A stretch of DNA of 64,000 nt from Pseudomarimonas salicorniae (GTDB lineage Bacteria > Pseudomonadota > Gammaproteobacteria > Xanthomonadales > Xanthomonadaceae): contig NZ_JALNMH010000002.1 of the NCBI RefSeq assembly GCF_023156535.1, positions 124,001 through 188,000 on the forward strand, in the 5' to 3' direction. Below the pieces are notes generated by a model, which did not search any database, had not been told where the DNA came from, and saw nothing but the letters and a program-made list of their open reading frames with translations. Shown piece after piece: positions 59,163-64,000 of the stretch (position 1 is its first letter; every line of letters starts with the position of its first letter). The position numbers were made by a program, and so were the translations under genes.

Positions 59163-60290
59163 TCAGCGCGCGGACGGCTGCGGCAGGGTGCAGACACCCG
59201 AGGGCGTGAGGTTGGTGAGCGGGATCTCGCCGCTCGGCCCGCCTTCGAAGGCGTAGCTCGCCACCGCGTTGAGGCAGTCGGCGAACTCGACGGTGACCGT
59301 GCCCGCCGGCTCGGTCACCACGGCCTGGCTGGAGGCGAAGGCGCCACCGCTGCTGCGATACAGGGTGAACACCGCGCGCTGGTTGTCGAAGCCGCCGTTG
59401 GGCGCGTCGCTGCCCGAGGACGGGCCGGCGGAGTCCAGCGCGAACCAGACCTGACTGCCGTTGTCGCCCCAGCTGTACCAGCTGCCGAGCAGCCGGTTCT
59501 CGTCGGGCTTGGGCGTGAAGGCAAAGCCCTGGCCGTTGAACTCCGGGGTGAACCAGTGGCCGGACACGCTGATGTCCACCGGCAGCTCGGTGGGCAGCGC
59601 TCCCAACGGCAGGGCGGTGAAGCCGAGCGGCTGGTTCACGCCGTCACCGGTCGCCAGGACACTGAGCACCGCGCCGGCCGGCAGCTCGACGGGGGCAAGG
59701 TCGATCAGGTTGCGGGCGCCATCCGGGGTCGACACCTTGAGGTCGTATGGACCGGCGGGGATCTCGAGATACGGGCTGGCGGCGAAGAAGGGCACTGATG
59801 CGAGGCCACCCACCACGGCACCGCGATCGGTCCGGATCGAGACCGCGGTGGCCTCGGCCGATCCGGCAAAGGGCGCCGCGTGGATGACACGCAGCTTCAG
59901 GTTGCCGCTGGACGGCGCCGAGTTGTCGTCCTGCAGCGCCTGCAGGGCCAGGGGCTGGCCGTTGGCGCCGCCGGTCGCGAGCACGGTGTAGTCGGTGTTG
60001 TCGACCAGGGTCAGCGTTGCGCTGATCGCGACCGTGCCGGTTCCGGCCGGCAGGACCTCGACCAGGGTCGCGCCCGCGGGCAGGCTGAGATAGTCGGTGA
60101 AATCACCGTAGCGCACGTTGCTGAGCGCCACCTGTCCGTTGACCCGCACGTCCACTGCCGTGGCGGCCAGGTCGGCATCGAACGGGGCGAAATGGCCGAC
60201 CAGGACGCGGGCGTCGGCCAGCGCAAGCGAGGGCAAGGCAAGCAGGGAAACGGCAGCGGAAAGGGCTTTTCGGGCGAAGCGGCGACGCAT
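59163..60290 (-). CDS. Secreted protein with DUF4397 domains and a C-terminal GQGF/W-rich domain
   Basis: A 375-residue exported protein. Signal peptide (KALSAAVSLLALPSLALA) ends near residue 25. Two DUF4397 domains follow (starting ADARVLVGHFAPF and NLKLRVIHAAPFAGSAEATAVSI), both with the motif L-x-V-x-H-x-A-P. The C-terminal 125 residues (SGHWFTPEFNGQGFAF, GSWYSWGDNGSQVWFALD, VTVEFADCLNAVASYAFEG...GVCTLP) look like a domain I recall as common at the ends of secreted Lysobacterales proteins, with a conserved Cys pair. Function unknown, probably a surface or extracellular protein. Confidence 0.75.
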   Translation of the reverse strand: MRRRFARKALSAAVSLLALPSLALADARVLVGHFAPFDADLAATAVDVRVNGQVALSNVRYGDFTDYLSLPAGATLVEVLPAGTGTVAISATLTLVDNTDYTVLATGGANGQPLALQALQDDNSAPSSGNLKLRVIHAAPFAGSAEATAVSIRTDRGAVVGGLASVPFFAASPYLEIPAGPYDLKVSTPDGARNLIDLAPVELPAGAVLSVLATGDGVNQPLGFTALPLGALPTELPVDISVSGHWFTPEFNGQGFAFTPKPDENRLLGSWYSWGDNGSQVWFALDSAGPSSGSDAPNGGFDNQRAVFTLYRSSGGAFASSQAVVTEPAGTVTVEFADCLNAVASYAFEGGPSGEIPLTNLTPSGVCTLPQPSAR

Positions 60291-60453
60291 TGGATTCTCC
60301 TCGGTGGGGACAGGGTCCGGCGCCCCTGACGCCGGCCGTCGAGAAGCTGCCACCCCACCGGTGAAGCCGCGGTGCAGTGAAACTCAATGTTTTGTGGACG
60401 ATGGCTCACGCCGACGTGACGGGCGTGCATGAGCAGTGATCAAGCGCGCGGGC

Positions 60454-61161
60454 TCAGCGCAGCGCGGCGAGGAACCGCCAGGCGCCCACGGCCAGCAGGG
60501 CGATACTCAGCACCGCGATCAGCCCACCCCAGAACCAGAACGGAAGCCACCAGGCCTCGGCGATTTGTCCCACGTCCGACACCAGCACCCCGGCGCCGGT
60601 CTGCGCGGAATCCGTGAACAGGTAGTCGGCCCGGGTGAAGCTGGCGAGCGCCAGCTCGACGGCCACGAACACGCAGGTGATCTGCGAGACCATCGCCGCG
60701 CCGAGGATCGCAATCAGCAGCAGGCCGAACGCGAGGGCAAGGCAGAACACCAGGGTCAGGGTGTTGCCGGCCCAGAACAGACCGGCCATCGCGAGGCCGG
60801 CGCCGAGCACCCCGAGAGCGATGTGGCAGGCGCGCTGATAGCCCGCGGCGATGAGCAGGAGCATGGCGGCCAAGGGCGGCCCGATCAGGCCGGACATCGC
60901 GATCAGGGCGATCTCGCCGCGTCCGAAGGCGCCGCGGTATTCGGCCATGCCCGAGCCGTCGGCGTACAGGGACAGGCTGTCGAACTTGCCGCCCAGGGCC
61001 AGCGCGGCCAGGCCATGGCCCAGTTCGTGGAACAGGGTCGAGGTCAGCAACAGGGGCCAGGCCAGTACCTCGGCGAAAGGCACCCAGACCACGGCGAAGC
61101 TGATCGCCAGGGCCAGCAGGAGCGCGATCCAGGCCTGTCGCCGCCTGAGCTCACGGGCCAT
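60454..61161 (-). CDS. M50-like membrane metallopeptidase
   Basis: A 235-residue protein with about six membrane helices. The zinc motif HELGH (45-49) lies in the second helix, as in M50 site-2-type proteases and M50B-like proteins. A second conserved element of the family (a late Asp-containing helix, such as the DG motif) is not obvious; the DGSGMAEY segment near residue 75 fits M50B-like proteins. ATG 61161 is preferred over an upstream one. It diverges from pspA, with about 170 bp between starts. Confidence 0.78.
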   Translation of the reverse strand: MARELRRRQAWIALLLALAISFAVVWVPFAEVLAWPLLLTSTLFHELGHGLAALALGGKFDSLSLYADGSGMAEYRGAFGRGEIALIAMSGLIGPPLAAMLLLIAAGYQRACHIALGVLGAGLAMAGLFWAGNTLTLVFCLALAFGLLLIAILGAAMVSQITCVFVAVELALASFTRADYLFTDSAQTGAGVLVSDVGQIAEAWWLPFWFWGGLIAVLSIALLAVGAWRFLAALR

Positions 61162-61331
61162 CGGCACGCTCCCGCAGTCGGCTGTCACAGCGATGGCGCC
61201 CGCTCGTCATGCAGGACAGAAGCCGGCACAGCGTCACCCACCATCGGGCCGGCATGGAAGCGCAACCCAATGCTGCGTAAAGTGGCGGCTGATTCCGCAT
61301 CGGCCCGGCCGGAACCCACTGGGGAGGTTTC

Positions 61332-62093
61332 ATGTTCACTCGTATCGCCAATCTGTTCCGCGGCTTCCTGTCCCTGTTCATCAAGGACCTGGAGAAGCGT
61401 AACCCCGAAGCCCTGCTTGAGCTCGAGCAGGAGAATCTGCGCGCGCAGATTGCCAGCTACAACCAGGGCCTGGCCAATCATGCCGGGCTCGCCGAGCGGC
61501 TGATCGGCCAGGTCCGCAAGCTGGAAGCCGAGGAACGCGAAGTGCGCGCCCGCACCACCGCCCACCTGCGCGCGGGCAACAAGGCCGCCGCGGCCCAGAA
61601 TGCGCTGCGACTGCAGACCATCTCGCGGGAGCTGGCCGAGAACCGCGCACAGATGGAGCAGGCCGAGACCACGTACAAGGACCTGGTCCGCGCCCGCGAC
61701 GTGGCGGTGCAGGCGGCCCGCGCCAAGATCGAAAGCCTGAAGGGCGCGATCAACGACATGCGCATGAAGACCGCCATGGCGGAGATGAACGAGATGGCCT
61801 CGGGGATGATCGGCAGCATCGGCGGCTCCGGTGACACCCTCAATCGCCTTCACGAGATGGTCGAGGAAGAGCGCAACAAGGCCGCCGGCCGCGCCCGCGT
61901 CGCGCGCGATTCGCTGGACCTGACCGACATCAACCTCAAGGAAGCCGAGATGAACGCGCTGGCTGACCAGGCCCTGGCCGACTTCGCCGCGGCCGAGGGC
62001 ATCAGCATTGAGGACGGCAGCGCCAACCCGGAACCCGCGCCGGCCCAGCGCAGCATGGGCGCCAAGCCGGCCAGCGAGGGCGAGTCGGCCTAG
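61332..62093 (+). CDS. pspA: PspA/IM30-family membrane-stress protein
   Basis: A 253-residue coiled-coil protein of the PspA/Vipp1 (IM30) superfamily, which are ESCRT-III-like membrane-remodelling proteins that bind stressed inner membranes. It starts with a short amphipathic helix (MFTRIANLFRGFLSLFIKDLEKRNPEALLELEQENLR) and has long Ala/Glu/Arg-rich helices through residue about 200. A low-complexity, Pro/Ala/Ser tail ends the protein. A GGGGAGG ribosome-binding site precedes the ATG. An A-type repeat separates it from the AAA gene 137 bp downstream. Confidence 0.85.
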   Translation: MFTRIANLFRGFLSLFIKDLEKRNPEALLELEQENLRAQIASYNQGLANHAGLAERLIGQVRKLEAEEREVRARTTAHLRAGNKAAAAQNALRLQTISRELAENRAQMEQAETTYKDLVRARDVAVQAARAKIESLKGAINDMRMKTAMAEMNEMASGMIGSIGGSGDTLNRLHEMVEEERNKAAGRARVARDSLDLTDINLKEAEMNALADQALADFAAAEGISIEDGSANPEPAPAQRSMGAKPASEGESA

Positions 62094-62113
62094 GCCCGCC
62101 TTTCCCTGCTCAT

Positions 62114-62178
62114 GTAGGAGCCAGCTTGCTGGCGATCGATGTCCCGCTGCGCCTGATCGCCAGCAAGCTGGCTCCTAC
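62114..62178. repeat. A-family palindromic repeat between pspA and the AAA gene
   Basis: The 65-bp hairpin with the usual GTAGGAGCCAGCTTGCTGGC arms but a different centre (cgatgtcccgctgcgcctg) from the other five copies. It begins 20 bp after the pspA stop. As a stable hairpin it could reduce read-through or stabilise the pspA mRNA. Confidence 0.85.
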
Positions 62179-62230
62179 GCGCTGACGCGCTGAACAGGCA
62201 CTTTCGTCGAATTGCAGGCACGCTAACGCC

Positions 62231-63883
62231 ATGACGCTTCCCGACACCGCTCCCGCCTGGGCCCAGGAACTCGCCGTCGGCTACGTCAGCGGCGCGCACG
62301 GGCAGTTCATCCTGCATGGCAACGTCTCCGACCGCTTTCCGCTGCAGGGCCGGCGGGTCAGCCTGACCCGGGCGCTGGACGCGCTGCTGCTGGGCGGCTT
62401 CGAGCTGGTGTTCACCTACGATGCCGGCAATGGCCTGGCCGTGCTGCGCGGCGCCGAGCGCCTCGCTCAGTGGCCGGCGATGAAGGAGATGGGCCCGCTG
62501 CCGCGCGACCCGCGCCAGGCCGTCGAGCTGGTAACCCGCTACCTGCGCTACCGGGCGAACCTGCGCGCGCTGGGCCGAGATGAGGTGGAACACGTGGCGG
62601 TGATCGTGCGCGGGGTCGAGCAGATCCTGCCGGCCGGGCGGGCCGGCGACTTCGACGTCTCCAGCCTGGCCTCCCTGGTCCGCGACTGGGCCGGGGAGCC
62701 GCCGTTCACCGACCTGCCCTTCGCCAGCTTCCTGATCGCCGACAACCTGGCCGACCTGCACCCGCTGGTGGCGAACCATCCGCGGGTCGACAAGGTACAG
62801 ATCCCGCTGCCCGATGCCGCGGTGCTCCGCGAGGCGCTGGCCCAGCTGCGCCTGGATCATCCGCGAGCCTTCGACCCGGACAGCGGCGATGAGGAACTCG
62901 CCGCGGCACTGACCGGGGTCAGCGTCGCAGCCCTGCAGAGCCTGGCCCGCCGTCGCGATCACGAGAACCGGCAGATCGGCCCGGCGGACTGGGTGTCGAT
63001 CAAGAAATCCCTGGTCGAGGACGAGGCCGGCGGCCTGATCGAGTTCATCGATTCGCACCGCTCGCTGGACGATTACCACGCCCAGGAGGCGCTGAAGACC
63101 TGGCTGCGCCAGGACATGGCCCTGTGGCGCGCCTCGGACCTGCGCGCCCTGCCGATGGGCTACCTGTTCTGCGGCCCGGTCGGCACCGGCAAGACGTATC
63201 TGGTCGAGTGCCTGGCCGGCGAGGCAGGGGTGCCGGTGATCAAGCTTAAGAATTTCCGCGACCGCTGGGTGGGCTCGTCCGAAGGCAACCTCGAGAAGAT
63301 CTTCCGCCTGATCCGCGCGCTCGGCCGCTGCATCGTGTTCATCGACGAGGCCGACCAGACGCTGGGCAAGCGCGACGGCGGCAGCAGTGACTCGGGCCTG
63401 TCCGGCCGCCTGTACTCGATGATCGCCCAGGAGATGTCCAACTCCTCCAACCGCGGCCGGGTGATGTGGATCCTCGCCTCCTCGCGCTGCGACCTGATCG
63501 AGGTCGACCTCAAGCGCCCGGGCCGGGTCGACGTCAAGGTGCCCCTGCTGCCGACCACCACGGTGGCCGAGAGCGCGGCCCTGCTGCGCGCCCTGCTCAA
63601 GCGCTTCGACCTCAAGCTCGAGGCGGCCGAGCTCGCCACCCTGCCCCTGCCGACCCTGCTCACTCCGGGTGCTGCGGAGGCGCTGGCGGTCAAGGTCTAC
63701 CGCCGCCATCGCACTGAACAGCTGGCTCCGCTGGAGGCGCTGGCGGCCTGCCTCGAGGGCTACCAGGCGCCGGTGCCGCGCGACGTGCTCGACTTCCAGA
63801 TGCGCATCGCCATCCGCGAGGCCACGGACATGGCCTTCGTGCCGCCGTCTCTGCGGCCGCTGGCCGAGGGCGGCGCGCCGTGA
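62231..63883 (+). CDS. AAA+ ATPase (Ycf46/Vps4-like) with degenerate N-terminal half
   Basis: A 550-residue AAA+ protein. The N-terminal part (1-290) starts ...FILHGNVSDRFPLQG and contains PFASFLIADNLADLHPLV and VDKVQIPLPDAAVL, which resemble the degenerate, P-loop-less domain of Ycf46-like proteins. The C-terminal AAA domain has Walker A GPVGTGKT (315-322), Walker B IVFIDEAD (about 368-375), and the second region of homology ASSRCDLIEVDLKRPGRVD with arginine finger. It lies between pspA and a membrane protein gene, overlapping the latter by four bases. It likely remodels the PspA-linked membrane complex. Confidence 0.85.
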   Translation: MTLPDTAPAWAQELAVGYVSGAHGQFILHGNVSDRFPLQGRRVSLTRALDALLLGGFELVFTYDAGNGLAVLRGAERLAQWPAMKEMGPLPRDPRQAVELVTRYLRYRANLRALGRDEVEHVAVIVRGVEQILPAGRAGDFDVSSLASLVRDWAGEPPFTDLPFASFLIADNLADLHPLVANHPRVDKVQIPLPDAAVLREALAQLRLDHPRAFDPDSGDEELAAALTGVSVAALQSLARRRDHENRQIGPADWVSIKKSLVEDEAGGLIEFIDSHRSLDDYHAQEALKTWLRQDMALWRASDLRALPMGYLFCGPVGTGKTYLVECLAGEAGVPVIKLKNFRDRWVGSSEGNLEKIFRLIRALGRCIVFIDEADQTLGKRDGGSSDSGLSGRLYSMIAQEMSNSSNRGRVMWILASSRCDLIEVDLKRPGRVDVKVPLLPTTTVAESAALLRALLKRFDLKLEAAELATLPLPTLLTPGAAEALAVKVYRRHRTEQLAPLEALAACLEGYQAPVPRDVLDFQMRIAIREATDMAFVPPSLRPLAEGGAP

Positions 63884-64000
63884 AGAAACCCTCCTATCTC
63901 TGGGCCGCCTTCACCGCCCGGCCCTTCGGCATGCCGATCCCGCCGAACCTGTTCGGCCTCGCCACCTTCGGACTGCTGGGCGCCTTCATCAACCCGGGCT
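63880..64000 (+). CDS. Membrane protein, N-terminal fragment (runs off the window)
   Basis: Only 40 codons are present: MKKPSYLWAAFTARPFGM followed by PIPPNLFGLATFGLLGAFINPG. The start is a GTG overlapping the AAA gene stop by four bases (GTGA), so it is the next gene of the operon. A short hydrophobic segment suggests a membrane protein. The frame stays open to the end. The family cannot be told from this fragment. Confidence 0.65.
   Translation, partial: MKKPSYLWAAFTARPFGMPIPPNLFGLATFGLLGAFINPG

Noticed and set aside
61189-61331. Sigma-54 promoter upstream of pspA
   Set aside because: GGCAC-like strings are present, but none keeps the GG-N10-GC spacing, and no pspF-like activator gene is in the window.

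Overview
The window is high-GC (roughly 70%) bacterial chromosome. It probably comes from a gammaproteobacterium of the Lysobacterales/Xanthomonadales type. Three things suggest this: the gene families and their order (yebC-ruvC-ruvA-ruvB, hflK-hflC, rapZ, napEFDABC), many palindromic repeats of the type common in that group, and a secreted protein ending in a GQGF...W domain that I recall mainly from that order. The assignment is inference; no rRNA or other marker gene is present. I saw no tRNA, rRNA, phage, transposase or CRISPR array.

Layout. 0-5.5 kb, minus strand: yebC, ruvC, ruvA and the start of ruvB, with ruvA and ruvB separated by 1.3 kb of tandem repeats; then an alpha/beta hydrolase and gapdh with a clear terminator. 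5.6-19 kb: housekeeping genes (tsaC/Sua5, hflK-hflC, PEP carboxylase, threonine aldolase, serine/threonine dehydratase, OsmC, rapZ) and several small enzymes. 19.3-23 kb: katG behind an almost perfect OxyR operator, with a DUF1801 and fatty-acid-hydroxylase pair on the other side. 23.4-43.4 kb: a diguanylate cyclase, then a denitrification region with nnrS plus a PLP decarboxylase, a divergent outer-membrane channel, an FNR-type regulator, napEFDABC, quinol NO reductase with a SirB2-like gene, a cytochrome cd1 nitrite reductase with an extra N-terminal cytochrome c domain, and a divergent TonB heme-type receptor. 43.7-50.6 kb: a four-gene coupled YIP1-adaptor-ABC transporter operon, a Kef-type antiporter and hemolysin III. 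51.5-60.3 kb: an MBL-receiver-like-GAF protein with a GST, secreted proteins, a thioesterase, a small kinase, DUF502 and YhhQ. 60.4-64 kb: an M50-like protease divergent from a PspA - Ycf46-like AAA ATPase - membrane protein cluster that runs off the end.

How the genes work together. The denitrification genes could carry nitrate to N2O: Nap for nitrate to nitrite, NirS for nitrite to NO, NorZ for NO to N2O, and NnrS for NO tolerance. The regulator at 29.3-30.0 kb keeps the four cluster cysteines and the E-x2-S-R recognition helix of FNR. Three intergenic regions (nnrS/porin, norZ, nirS/TonB receptor) carry the same 12-base core TGATCCAGATCA inside an FNR-like palindrome, which points to one local oxygen-responsive regulon. 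No heme d1 biosynthesis genes and no nos genes are in the window.

The intergenic DNA is dominated by modular palindromic repeats. Three hairpin families (here A, B and C) recur with conserved spacing as a composite of about 323 bp (C-B-A). It is found complete at three sites and partial at several others, and it has expanded into tandem arrays of about 257 bp. A separate array of about 450 bp lies between ruvA and ruvB. These repeats are the most distinctive non-coding structure seen.
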